DNA from: an uncultured Clostridium sp.
GTDB taxonomy: Bacteria > Bacillota > Clostridia > Peptostreptococcales > Peptostreptococcaceae
Assembly: GCA_900557165.1 (NCBI GenBank)
Contig: USRS01000058.1
Location: 1-16,449 of the forward strand
Length of the DNA: 16,449 nucleotides
Reading direction: 5' to 3'
Shown here in pieces: positions 6,449 to 14,402 of this stretch. The stretch's first letter is position 1. Each line of letters starts with the position of its first letter. Both the position numbers and the translations under genes were made by a program. The notes beneath the pieces were generated by a model that had not been told where the DNA came from, searched no databases, and saw nothing but the letters and a program-made list of their open reading frames with translations.

Positions 6449-6493
6449 ATAATCCCTCCATATTTTTATATATTAAATCTATGGAAGGATTAT
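6449..6493 (-). promoter_or_regulatory. Stem-loop burying the flavodoxin gene's ribosome binding site
   Basis: Minus-strand RNA can pair ATAATCCTTCCATA (6493-6480) with TATGGAGGGATTAT (6462-6449): 14 continuous base pairs with one U-G and a 17-base AT loop. The distal arm contains the GGAGGG Shine-Dalgarno of the GTG start at 6447. It begins 17 bases after the NUDIX stop. The following TTGTGTTTTATAA is a poor U-tract, so translational control of flavodoxin is at least as likely as termination of the NUDIX transcript. The single wobble pairs only on the minus strand. Confidence 0.6.
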
Positions 6494-6510
6494 GATTTTA
6501 TTTTATTAAG

Positions 6511-7119
6511 TTATAAAAACATTTTTTCACCCATTAAAGCAAATGACTGTAATGCTAAATATACCCTTATATCTAAAGGAGTAGAACTATTTTTTAGTAT
6601 ATCTTTTGCTTCATCTTGAGAAATTAAAATTGCTTCTATATCTTCATCATCTTCTAGATAATCTTTACTAACTTCTCCATCACATATACAATAGACAAAG
6701 GCTGCTGATTCATCTGTCATGCCAGGTGATAAATATACTTGAGTTGAGCTTAAATCTTTTTTTATTTCTATTACATTTAATCCTGTTTCTTCTTTTAATT
6801 CTCTTATTACTGTTTCTTCAAAATTATCATCATCACTATCTACAAGTCCTGCAGGTAATTCATAAATATATTTATTTATAGGAACTCTAAATTCTTTTAT
6901 TATTACTAATTTATTTTGTTGCTTATGATAAGCACATATTATAACTGCGTCTACTTTATCTTTTTTATTTTCTAAGTAAATTCCTTCTAATATATCTTTA
7001 GATTTTCTTGAAGCCACTGTCCAACTTTTTTCTTGATTATTTTTATTTAGATATTTTATATCATAAAGACTTATAAATTTTGTTTCCACTAAAGTTTTTA
7101 TTTCTTTAATTTTTCCCAT
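6511..7119 (-). CDS. NUDIX hydrolase, ADP-ribose pyrophosphatase-like
   Basis: A 202-aa cytosolic protein resembling ADP-ribose/ADP-sugar pyrophosphatases (NudF type), which cleave ADP-ribose to AMP and ribose phosphate. Support: an N-terminal beta domain (1-55), VIIKEFRVPINKYIYELPAG (72-91) typical of this subgroup, the Nudix box from G91 with REL (106-108) and EETG (110-113), and the downstream YLSPGMTDESAAFVY (129-143) with the loop glutamate. The box carries one extra residue between G91 and R106, and the usual mid-box glutamate is aspartate, so metal binding may differ slightly. The ATG follows GAGGAGG. Upstream is 211 bases of very AT-rich DNA facing a divergent small gene. Confidence 0.88.
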   Translation of the reverse strand: MGKIKEIKTLVETKFISLYDIKYLNKNNQEKSWTVASRKSKDILEGIYLENKKDKVDAVIICAYHKQQNKLVIIKEFRVPINKYIYELPAGLVDSDDDNFEETVIRELKEETGLNVIEIKKDLSSTQVYLSPGMTDESAAFVYCICDGEVSKDYLEDDEDIEAILISQDEAKDILKNSSTPLDIRVYLALQSFALMGEKMFL

Positions 7120-7330
7120 AACATCCTCCTCTAAAACTATATTTATTATTTCTATTTTTTATTTATTATTATACATATTCTTACTAAATATAGATTTATT
7201 TAATTATACTATATAAATGCATTTTTTAACAATTAATACCAATTTTATTTTCTCTTCTTTTAGTATAACTTCTTTTTAAAAATAAAATACTACTTACTAA
7301 ATAGATTTATATCTAAAAGGAGTGGTCTAA

Positions 7331-7564
7331 TTGAATAATAACTCAACTACTGATTATAGTAATTATTTACAAAAACCTGTAGAAATAAGTACATTATTTA
7401 GCTCTACACCTATAAGGGGTGAGATTATAGATGTTAATGAAAATTCTATAACTGTAGCGCCTACAATTTCAAATTCTGGTACAGATTATCTAAAAAGTAA
7501 TTTTGATATGGAAAATACATATTATTTCCCAAACAACGCCATATTATCCATAAAAGAAATGTAA
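7331..7564 (+). CDS. Small predicted beta-barrel protein (77 aa), unknown function
   Basis: I do not recognise a named family. The protein begins with about 14 polar residues, then shows a run of short predicted strands (LQKPVEISTLF, IRGEIIDVNENSITVAP, TYYFPNNAILSIKEM). The pattern 'V-x-I ... G-x-I-x-x-V ... I-x-V ... YY-x-P-x-x-I-x-x-I' recalls Sm-like/DUF2642-type small barrels found in Firmicutes; this is a tentative resemblance. The start codon is TTG at 7331, supported by AAAAGGAGT seven to ten bases upstream, with no ATG alternative. No cysteines or membrane segments. It is convergent with the next gene and ends at a shared hairpin. The 7120-7330 gap upstream is nearly pure A/T; I see no confident promoter there. 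Confidence 0.65.
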   Translation: MNNNSTTDYSNYLQKPVEISTLFSSTPIRGEIIDVNENSITVAPTISNSGTDYLKSNFDMENTYYFPNNAILSIKEM

Positions 7565-7568
7565 TAAG

Positions 7569-7599
7569 CAAAGCCATAGTATTTTACACTATGGCTTTG
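7569..7599. terminator. 12-bp hairpin between convergent genes, probable terminator
   Basis: Perfect stem CAAAGCCATAGT (7569-7580) and ACTATGGCTTTG (7588-7599), 7-base loop. No long U-tract follows on either strand (AAATTAATT one way, CTTATTACATT the other), so termination efficiency is uncertain. Its place between convergent stop codons is typical of a shared terminator. Confidence 0.6.
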
Positions 7600-7606
7600 A
7601 AATTAA

Positions 7607-7855
7607 TTATCTTTTTTTCTTCTTCTTTTTCTTTTTTGTTTTTGTTATATTATTTGTATAAGGATCAGTTACTTTTTCACTACTTGGAGGATCTACATTT
7701 TTATAAATATTTTTAAAGCCTTTCCATGCTATACCTAAAGAAAAAGCTGATATACATAATATTAAGGGATTATATTTTACAAAAAGTGCACTTATTATAC
7801 AAACTGCCAATCCTCCTAAACTTGCAAATACATTTAGTCTTTTCCATCTATCCAT
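7607..7855 (-). CDS. Small membrane protein with polylysine tail
   Basis: An 82-aa protein of unknown role. Two hydrophobic segments (about residues 8-26, FASLGGLAVCIISALFV, and 29-45, PLILCISAFSLGIAW) are followed by a short cytoplasmic-type tail ending in KTK then eight lysines and arginine. The positive-inside rule suggests both termini are cytoplasmic. The frame is open to 7870, but GGAGG lies six bases before the ATG at 7855, so that is the start. The A-rich codons of the tail are prone to slippage, so length may vary among strains. It lies 128 bases after recQ on the same strand. Confidence 0.65.
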   Translation of the reverse strand: MDRWKRLNVFASLGGLAVCIISALFVKYNPLILCISAFSLGIAWKGFKNIYKNVDPPSSEKVTDPYTNNITKTKKKKKKKKR

Positions 7856-7983
7856 ATTAATCCTCCACAATAAGTATAATTATTTTTTATAAAATTCTAT
7901 ATAGCTTAATATAATTCCTCTTTTTATTTTTAAAATGTAAGCTTTTTAAGTATTTTATCATATATAGTCATATTTATTACATA

Positions 7984-10431
7984 TTATAAATATTTTTCCA
8001 ATATAACAGCTCTTATACTTTCATATTTTATTTCATCTGGCAGTACATATTTTATTTTTCTTATATTATTTTCTCCAAAGTTGTTTATTGCATTTAATAT
8101 GATTTCTCTTTCATCATCTGAATAATATTTTTTTAAATTCAAATTAAAGTTAATACTATTTCCACTTTTTATATAATCATAAACATATCCTAAACTTGTT
8201 GAAATAGATATTTCCAATTCTTCACATATATCATCTATATTTTTATTTTGATTTAATAAATCTAAAACTATCTCACTATTTTTTCTGTTATCTCCATCAA
8301 TAATTAATTTTAATTTGTTTTTTTCTTGCCATTTTGGAGTTATATTTTTTTCTTGTGTATATTCTTTGACTAATTTTATAATATCTTGTCCATACTTTTC
8401 AATCTTTACAGGACCTACTCCACTTATATCCTTTAGTTGTTCTTCATTTAAAGGATATCTACCGCTTATTTCTTTAAGTGTTGTTAAGTTTAATATCATA
8501 TAAGAAAGTACATTTTCTTCTTTTGCTTTTTTTATTCTATATTGTTTTAACTTTTCAAATAAATCTTTATCTGTTGTAACTTCAAAAAATTCACTATCTT
8601 GACTAGAGTTTTCTTCAATTTTAATTACTTCATTTTTATCAATATTTTTTTCTATCAAATATTTTTCTATTATATCTTCAAAATACTTACCATATCTTTC
8701 ATACTTAATTTCCCCCACACCAGATATATTAAGCATTTCTTCTTTAGTTGTGGCATAAGTTTTTGTCATATTATTTAAAGTAGCATCTCCAAATACCATA
8801 TATGGAGCTATATTATTTTCTCTTGCTATGTTAGCTCTAAGTTCAACTAACTTTTCATATAATTCATTTTCCATATATTTTACTATACTTACTTTTGATT
8901 CTTTAAATTGAACTTTTAATTCTCCTTTTAAAACTTTCATCGATTTATCATTTAATCTAATTGTAGGATAACTTCCCCTAGTTCCTATATTTTCTACTAC
9001 TTCTAAATATCCATGAGCTATTAAAGTATTTATAAAAGTTTTTAATTCTTCATTGGAGTAATCTTTCATTATTCCATAAGTAGATAAATTATTGAAATTT
9101 TGTTCCAAAACTTTTTTATTTCTAGAACCTCTAAGTACATCTACTATCATAGTAGTTCCAAAGCTTCTTTTCATTCTAAATATGCATGAAATAACTTTTT
9201 GAGCATCTATAGTTTTGTCAGTTATTTCACCTTCACTTAAACAATTGCTACAGTTTTGGCAATCTTCTTTCAGTTCTTCTCCAAAATATTCTAAAATACT
9301 TTTTCTATAACAATTATTACTATGAACTAAGTCAACCATTTGCTGTAACTTTTTATATTGAATCTTCTTTCTATTTGTATTTTCTATGCCAACATCTATT
9401 AAATATTTTTGTATATGTACATCTCCTGGCATAAATAATAGTATACATTCACTCTTTTCATTATCTCTTCCTGCTCTACCTATTTCTTGATAATAATTTT
9501 CTATACTTTGTGGCATATTATAATGTATAACCCATCTTACATTAAATTTGTCAATTCCCATACCAAAAGCATTTGTGGCAACCATAATTTTTATTTCATC
9601 TTTTACAAATTTTTCTTGGTTAAATGCTCTTTCTTCATTACTTAATCCTGCATGATATTTCGATACTTTATAATTTCGTTTTAATAAACCTTCATATATA
9701 TTTTCTACTTCTTTTCGTGTTGCTGCATATATTATTCCACTTTCATTTTGATGATTTTCTATATAATCCAACAAATATCTATTTTTACTTGATGATTTAA
9801 CGATATTAATAAATAAGTTTTCTCTATCAAAACCTGTAATATATACATCAGGTTTATTTAATTCTAGTATATTTAATACATCATTTCTAACCTCTAAACT
9901 AGCCGTAGCTGTAAATGCTGTTACTATAGGCCTTTTATTTAATTTTTTAATAAAATAAGGTATGATTTGATAACTTTTCCTAAAATCATGTCCCCAACTT
10001 GAGATACAATGGGCTTCATCTACTGCAACTTGACTTATATTCTTATCTTTTACTAAATCCATAAACTCTCTACTATCTAATCTTTCTGGTGCCACATATA
10101 ATAATTTATATTTATCTTCTTTTATATCATTTAATATTTTTAAATATTCATTTTGAGAAAGAGATGAGTTTATATATGTAGCTTCTATTCCTGAAGCTCT
10201 TAAATTATCCACTTGGTCTTTCATTAAAGATATTAGGGGAGAAATTACTATTGTTATTCCATCTAAGCAAAGTGCGGGTACTTGATAACAAATAGACTTA
10301 CCTCCACCTGTTGGCATTATAGCCAATACATCTTTATTATCAATTATGGAGTTTATAATATTTTCTTGACCTTTTCTAAAACTTGAATATCCATAATATT
10401 TAGATAATATATCTATAGGTTTTAATTCCAT
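7984..10431 (-). CDS. recQ: ATP-dependent DNA helicase RecQ with two HRDC domains
   Basis: A 3'-5' superfamily 2 helicase used in recombination and fork repair. Order of parts in 815 aa: helicase core with Walker A MPTGGGKS (39-46), DEAH (138-141), TAFTATAS (171-178), and motif VI YYQEIGRAGRD (313-323); zinc cysteines C374, C391, C394, C397; winged-helix RQC (about 405-510); first HRDC (about 520-592); a glutamate-rich linker; second HRDC (about 622-692), each with an ISGVG hairpin (569-573, 669-673); and a C-terminal helix-turn-helix domain (about 715-815, HTH_40-like, with NIDDICEELEISISTS). The usual Bacillus/E. coli form (about 600 aa) has one HRDC and no such tail. The ATG follows AAGGAGAG. 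It appears monocistronic; its terminator is not obvious. Confidence 0.95.
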   Translation of the reverse strand: MELKPIDILSKYYGYSSFRKGQENIINSIIDNKDVLAIMPTGGGKSICYQVPALCLDGITIVISPLISLMKDQVDNLRASGIEATYINSSLSQNEYLKILNDIKEDKYKLLYVAPERLDSREFMDLVKDKNISQVAVDEAHCISSWGHDFRKSYQIIPYFIKKLNKRPIVTAFTATASLEVRNDVLNILELNKPDVYITGFDRENLFINIVKSSSKNRYLLDYIENHQNESGIIYAATRKEVENIYEGLLKRNYKVSKYHAGLSNEERAFNQEKFVKDEIKIMVATNAFGMGIDKFNVRWVIHYNMPQSIENYYQEIGRAGRDNEKSECILLFMPGDVHIQKYLIDVGIENTNRKKIQYKKLQQMVDLVHSNNCYRKSILEYFGEELKEDCQNCSNCLSEGEITDKTIDAQKVISCIFRMKRSFGTTMIVDVLRGSRNKKVLEQNFNNLSTYGIMKDYSNEELKTFINTLIAHGYLEVVENIGTRGSYPTIRLNDKSMKVLKGELKVQFKESKVSIVKYMENELYEKLVELRANIARENNIAPYMVFGDATLNNMTKTYATTKEEMLNISGVGEIKYERYGKYFEDIIEKYLIEKNIDKNEVIKIEENSSQDSEFFEVTTDKDLFEKLKQYRIKKAKEENVLSYMILNLTTLKEISGRYPLNEEQLKDISGVGPVKIEKYGQDIIKLVKEYTQEKNITPKWQEKNKLKLIIDGDNRKNSEIVLDLLNQNKNIDDICEELEISISTSLGYVYDYIKSGNSINFNLNLKKYYSDDEREIILNAINNFGENNIRKIKYVLPDEIKYESIRAVILEKYL

Positions 10432-10514
10432 TTACACTCTCCTTAACACTTATAAAATTGCACTATTTTTATATTATCTATTAATATTATCATAAATTTC
10501 CTTATTTAAGCCTT

Positions 10515-10565
10515 TAAAAAGAAAAAAGCTTTAATATACAATTATTTAAATTGCATATCAAAGCT
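10515..10565 (-). terminator. Strong intrinsic terminator of the alanine/glycine symporter gene
   Basis: Minus-strand AGCTTTGATATGCAATT pairs with AATTGTATATTAAAGCT (10565-10549 and 10543-10527): 17 bp with two G-U pairs and a 5-base loop, then T6CT5. It begins 6 bases after the stop codon. Confidence 0.9.
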
Positions 10566-10571
10566 GAAAAT

Positions 10572-11999
10572 TTATATTATTTCACTAACTTCCTCTTCAT
10601 CATTCCAAGAAGTTATATTTTCTAATCCTGCTATTTTTGATGGATCAAATACTGGATCTTTTATACCAGATTTCTTTTGCTTTTCATAATCTTTAAGAGC
10701 TATAAATGCATATTTACCAAGCATTACTATGGCAATTAAATTTATTATAGCCATAAGACCCATAAATAAGTCTGCTAAATCCCAAACTATTTGTATTTTA
10801 GCCAAAGATCCAAACATAACCATTCCCACGACCATAGCTCTAAATATATTTAAAATTATTTTACTTTCAAACATAAATTCTAAATTTGATTCTCCATAGT
10901 AGTAATTTCCAACTATTGAAGAAAAAGCGAATAAGAATATACATACAGCTATAAATATATGGCCAATAGAACCTATATGGTAGCTAAGAGCTGCTTGTGT
11001 TAATTCTATTCCCGTAAGACCTATAGTTGAATAATCTTGATAAAGCAATACCATAAATGCAGTACAAGAACATATTACTATTGTATCTGTAAATACTCCA
11101 AGAGATTGTATTAAACCTTGTTTTACAGGATGAGTAACATTAGCTGTTGCTGCTGCATTTGGTGCAGAACCCATACCTGCCTCATTAGAAAATAATCCTC
11201 TTTTTATTCCTGTAAGTATTGTTCCTGCAAATATACCTACTGTCATTTCTCTAAAGTTTAAAGCACTTGTAAATATATCTGATATTACCCCAGGTATTAA
11301 AGTTATATTTTTTATAACTATAAATAAAGATACTAATATGTATAAAACCGCAAATATTGGAACTATTATTTCTGATATTTTTGCAATTCTATGTACTCCA
11401 CCAAATATTACTACTGCTGTCAAGACTGAAAGTATAACTCCCATTACAATTCTTTCAATTCCAAAAGCATTTTTAAATGCTAAAGATACTGTATTAGCTT
11501 GTACAGCATTAAATACAAAAGCAAAGCATAAAGTTATAAGAACTGAAAATATAACTCCCATCCATCTTTTATTAAGACCTTGTTCCATATAATAAGCAGG
11601 TCCTCCTCTAAAAGAGTTACCATCTTTAATTTTATATATTTGTGCTAAAGTACTTTCCACAAAACTAGATGCAGAACCTATAAGTGCTATTAACCACATC
11701 CAAAATATAGCTCCCGGTCCTCCTGTTACTATGGCAATGGCAATGCCTGCAATATTTCCTGTACCAACTCTCGATGCTGTAGATATGCAAAATGCCTGAA
11801 AAGAAGAAATTTTACCTTCCTGTTTTTTGCCTGAATCAATTCCATCACCCAGTAATCTAAACATTTCTCTAAATAATCTAAATTGTACAAATTTAGTTTT
11901 AAAAGTAAAATAAATACCTATTGATATTAACATTACTATTAATATATATCCCCATAGATATTCATTTATAGACTCAACTAATCCATTTAATAATTCCAT
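10572..11999 (-). CDS. Alanine/glycine:cation (sodium) symporter, AGCS family
   Basis: A 475-aa polytopic membrane protein importing alanine or glycine with sodium. AGCS hallmarks: SSFQAFCISTASRVGTGNIAGIA (65-87), GGPGAIFWMWLIALIGSASSFVESTLAQIYK (93-123), RGGPAYYMEQGL (131-142), and RGLFSNEAGMGSAPNAAATA (267-286) with HPVKQG. About ten to eleven transmembrane segments; the C-terminal 35 residues are polar and acidic. Length is normal (AlsT-like proteins). The ATG has GGAGGAG five bases upstream. It has its own consensus-like promoter (12039-12067) and a strong terminator, so it is a single-gene unit. A 18-base perfect palindrome upstream (12098-12115) could bind a regulator. Alanine versus glycine preference cannot be told from sequence. 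Confidence 0.93.
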   Translation of the reverse strand: MELLNGLVESINEYLWGYILIVMLISIGIYFTFKTKFVQFRLFREMFRLLGDGIDSGKKQEGKISSFQAFCISTASRVGTGNIAGIAIAIVTGGPGAIFWMWLIALIGSASSFVESTLAQIYKIKDGNSFRGGPAYYMEQGLNKRWMGVIFSVLITLCFAFVFNAVQANTVSLAFKNAFGIERIVMGVILSVLTAVVIFGGVHRIAKISEIIVPIFAVLYILVSLFIVIKNITLIPGVISDIFTSALNFREMTVGIFAGTILTGIKRGLFSNEAGMGSAPNAAATANVTHPVKQGLIQSLGVFTDTIVICSCTAFMVLLYQDYSTIGLTGIELTQAALSYHIGSIGHIFIAVCIFLFAFSSIVGNYYYGESNLEFMFESKIILNIFRAMVVGMVMFGSLAKIQIVWDLADLFMGLMAIINLIAIVMLGKYAFIALKDYEKQKKSGIKDPVFDPSKIAGLENITSWNDEEEVSEII

Positions 12000-12038
12000 A
12001 ACTCCTCCATATATTTGTATTTTTGTAACATAGTAATA

Positions 12039-12067
12039 ATTATATATACAATTCCATATTATAACAA
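12039..12067 (-). promoter_or_regulatory. Promoter of the AGCS symporter gene
   Basis: Minus strand TTGTTA (12067-12062), 17-base spacer, TATAAT (12044-12039), 39 bases before the ATG at 11999. Confidence 0.75.
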
Positions 12068-12097
12068 TATTTTCGTAAGAATTTTCTAAATTTTTAA

Positions 12098-12115
12098 AAT
12101 AAATAATTATTTATT
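12098..12115. repeat. 18-base perfect palindrome in the divergent intergenic region
   Basis: AATAAATAATTATTTATT equals its own reverse complement. It lies 31 bases upstream of the -35 box of the symporter gene and about 150 bases before the divergent permease gene. It could be an operator, but AT-rich palindromes arise easily by chance in such DNA. Confidence 0.4.
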
Positions 12116-12208
12116 GAAAATTTATTAAAATAAAAAACTATTTATTATTTTTATTCTTATTATTTAAGTTCAAAAGTTTTAAATTCCTAATGCTTTTTTG
12201 GAAATATA

Positions 12209-12217
12209 TGCTAATAT
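12209..12217 (+). promoter_or_regulatory. Possible extended -10 promoter for the permease gene
   Basis: TGCTAATAT fits an extended -10 (TGnTAATAT) 48 bases before the ATG at 12266. No good -35 is seen. The rest of the 12000-12265 gap is AT-rich and otherwise featureless. Confidence 0.35.
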
Positions 12218-12265
12218 TATTGTATCTAGTATTTCTATGTTTCAATTTAATATGGAGGTAAGTTT

Positions 12266-13525
12266 ATGAATACACAAATTATTTCAATTATTATTTTTTC
12301 AGCTGTTATTTTATCAATTATTACAGAAAAAATTGATAGAACTGTAGCAGCTATCAGTGGTGCAGTATTAATGATTCTTACTCATGTCTTAACTTTAGAT
12401 AAAGGTATTTCTTATATTGATTTTAATACTATTGGTGTTTTAATAGGTATGATGATAGTCGTATCTGTAGTTAAAAACTCAGGATTATTTGAGTATATAG
12501 CTATTTATACCGCAAAAAAATCTAAAGGTAATCCATGGAAAATCATGATTTGCTTTATTTTAATAACAGCACTTTTATCTGCTCTACTTGATAATGTTAC
12601 TACAGTACTATTAGTTGGGCCTATGACGATAGTAATTTGTCAAATTTTAAAAATTAACCCTGTTCCTTTTTTAATGACAGAAATAATCGCTTCCAATGTT
12701 GGTGGTACATCTACATTAATAGGAGACCCTCCAAATATAATGATTGGCAGTGCCGCAAATTTAAATTTTAATGATTTCATAGTAAATATAGGACCTGTAG
12801 TAATATTTATAATAATATCTTTATTAGTATGTTTTAAAATAATTTATAGAAAAGAAATAAATAATGTATCCAATGAAGTAGCAATTAGTTCTCTTGATGA
12901 AAACAAAGCCATAAAAGATAAATCATTACTTTATAAAAGCATTTGTGTTTTATTTTTAATTTTATTAGGATTCATCTTCCATAATAAATTACAAATAGAA
13001 TCTTCTATAGTTGCCCTTTCTGGTGCTTGTATAATGCTTATTATTGGTGGTCAAGATCCAAGTGAAATTATAAGTAGTGTTGAATGGAGTACTATTATAT
13101 TCTTTATAGGTTTATTTATTGTTGTTGGAGGTATTTCTGAATCAGGAGTTATTAAAGATTTAGCTTCATTATTGTTAGAATTTACAAAAGGTAATACAAC
13201 TTCTACTATGTGTATAATATTATGGATTTCTGCTGTAATTTCCTCTTTCTTAGATAATATTCCTTTTGTTGCCACATTAATTCCTTTAATTTTAACTATG
13301 GAAGCACAAGGTATGAATGTGGCTCCTCTATGGTGGGCAACTTCCCTTGGTGCATGTCTTGGTGGTAATGGAACTTTAATAGGAGCATCTGCCAATGTGG
13401 TTTTAGCAAATATCGGTGAAAAGCACGGTTATGATATTTCTTTTAAAAAATATCTTCGCCTTGGTTTTCCAGTAATGATATTAACTATTGCAATCTCAAC
13501 AGTTTATTTATTATTAAGATATTAG
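12266..13525 (+). CDS. ArsB/NhaD-type (SLC13-like) anion or cation permease
   Basis: A 419-aa membrane protein of the ion transporter superfamily, with about eleven to twelve membrane segments. It shows the family's internal inverted duplication: LLDNVTTVLLVGPM (107-120) and GGTSTLIGDPPNIMIGSA (146-163) in the first half, and SSFLDNIPFVATLIP with GACLGGNGTLIGASANVVL in the second. GDPPN and LDN are diagnostic of ArsB/NhaD/P-protein permeases. Substrates in the family include arsenite, sodium/proton and dicarboxylates; the sequence does not settle which. The ATG has GGAGG. It is followed after 12 bases by an unknown 150-aa gene, probably cotranscribed. The nearby ArsR-family regulator is on the opposite strand behind a terminator and has its own operator, so an arsenite role is not supported by context alone. 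Confidence 0.88.
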   Translation: MNTQIISIIIFSAVILSIITEKIDRTVAAISGAVLMILTHVLTLDKGISYIDFNTIGVLIGMMIVVSVVKNSGLFEYIAIYTAKKSKGNPWKIMICFILITALLSALLDNVTTVLLVGPMTIVICQILKINPVPFLMTEIIASNVGGTSTLIGDPPNIMIGSAANLNFNDFIVNIGPVVIFIIISLLVCFKIIYRKEINNVSNEVAISSLDENKAIKDKSLLYKSICVLFLILLGFIFHNKLQIESSIVALSGACIMLIIGGQDPSEIISSVEWSTIIFFIGLFIVVGGISESGVIKDLASLLLEFTKGNTTSTMCIILWISAVISSFLDNIPFVATLIPLILTMEAQGMNVAPLWWATSLGACLGGNGTLIGASANVVLANIGEKHGYDISFKKYLRLGFPVMILTIAISTVYLLLRY

Positions 13526-13537
13526 GATGGTGATATA

Positions 13538-13990
13538 ATGAAAATTATTGACACATATAGTACTAAAGGTGATTCTATAGAAATACTTTTAAGACAAATT
13601 GGGGCAACTAAAATTACAAAAGTTAAAGGATACTTATATTTTATAAAATTTAAAATTGGTGATTTAGATATAAATTACACTTATAATATAAATCATAAAA
13701 ATCAGTATTTTTTACAAAGAATAGAGCCTTATCCTCTTCCAAAGGGTGTTTTTGATAACGAAATAGAAATAGTATCTTTTATAAAAAAAGATCTTGTAAA
13801 ATTTAAAAAAGCTAAAAAACTTGAAAATTTTGATGAGTTTCTAAAATTAAATAATAATATTACAAATTTAACTAATGAAGTTGAACATTTATTTTTAAAT
13901 TGTGATATTTCAAATTTAGATATTGATGACTTACAAAACTATTTAAATGTTTTTATAAATAAAATTGAAGAATACAAAAAAAATCTATAA
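13538..13990 (+). CDS. Unrecognised 150-aa protein, cotranscribed with the permease
   Basis: I do not recognise a family. Residues 1-65 look beta-rich (MKIIDTYSTKGDSIEILLRQIGATKITKV, YLYFIKFKIGDLDINYTYNIN), and the rest is likely helical and lysine/asparagine-rich (FIKKDLVKFKKAKKLENFDEFL, LQNYLNVFINKIEEYKKNL) with possible coiled coil near the end. No signal peptide or membrane segment; one cysteine (C123). It starts 12 bases after the permease stop, with AGGATGGTGAT overlapping that stop as ribosome binding site, and is closed by a strong terminator. This arrangement suggests a soluble partner or regulator of the permease, but nothing in the sequence proves it. Confidence 0.7.
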   Translation: MKIIDTYSTKGDSIEILLRQIGATKITKVKGYLYFIKFKIGDLDINYTYNINHKNQYFLQRIEPYPLPKGVFDNEIEIVSFIKKDLVKFKKAKKLENFDEFLKLNNNITNLTNEVEHLFLNCDISNLDIDDLQNYLNVFINKIEEYKKNL

Positions 13991-14027
13991 AAAAATCTTG
14001 AAGCTGTATATAGCTTCAAGATTTTTT
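13991..14027. terminator. Bidirectional intrinsic terminator
   Basis: AAAAATCTTGAAGCT (13991-14005) pairs perfectly with AGCTTCAAGATTTTT (14012-14026) around a 6-base loop, with T/A tails on both strands. It ends the permease operon and also lies just past the stop of the converging NifX-like gene. Confidence 0.92.
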
Positions 14028-14030
14028 CAT

Positions 14031-14402
14031 TTAATGATGTCCACAATTATGATGGTTACACCCATTATTAACTGTAAATTCCATTAATTTATTTTCTTTT
14101 AGTAATTTTATATTTTCTTTTACATTACCTTCTATTCCTTGATAAACTTTCGTTCCCATAGAGTTTAATTTAGATATAGCTCCTGCGCCTATTCCCCTTA
14201 CTATAACTGCATCTACAGCTTTATTAGCTAATGCTTTTAATGGTTGACATTTTCCATGTTCATGATCTAAATCACCATTATCTATAACTTCTATTTCTTC
14301 ACCTTCTAAGTTTACTACTAAGAATTTTGGTGCAGAGCCAAAATGATTATATGGTTTACTTTCTGATCCTTCATTTTTTTGAACTGGTATACAAATTCTC
14401 AT
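14031..14402 (-). CDS. NifX/NifB-family cluster-binding protein with His/Cys-rich tail
   Basis: A 123-aa protein of the dinitrogenase iron-molybdenum cofactor superfamily (MTH1175-like small members), which bind metal clusters; most members outside nitrogen fixers have unknown roles. Support: MRICIPVQKNEG start, HFGSAPKFLVVNLEG (20-34), a GKCQPLKALANKAVDAVIVRGIGAGAISKLNSMGTKVY core (50-87), and a C-terminal NNGCNHHNCGHH holding C115, H117, H118, C120, H122, H123. That tail is a likely metal site. The ATG overlaps the arsR-type stop as TAATG, with GGGGAGG upstream, so translation is coupled. No nif genes are nearby. It is probably a metal-linked accessory protein controlled by the adjacent regulator. 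Confidence 0.85.
   Translation of the reverse strand: MRICIPVQKNEGSESKPYNHFGSAPKFLVVNLEGEEIEVIDNGDLDHEHGKCQPLKALANKAVDAVIVRGIGAGAISKLNSMGTKVYQGIEGNVKENIKLLKENKLMEFTVNNGCNHHNCGHH

Noticed and set aside
7930..7960. Possible hairpin downstream of recQ around AAGCTTTTTAAG
   Set aside because: Pairing is short and interrupted and could not be distinguished from AT-rich background.
13051..13395. Minus-strand 114-codon frame inside the permease gene
   Set aside because: Antisense shadow of a well-conserved membrane protein, with no family resemblance or ribosome site.
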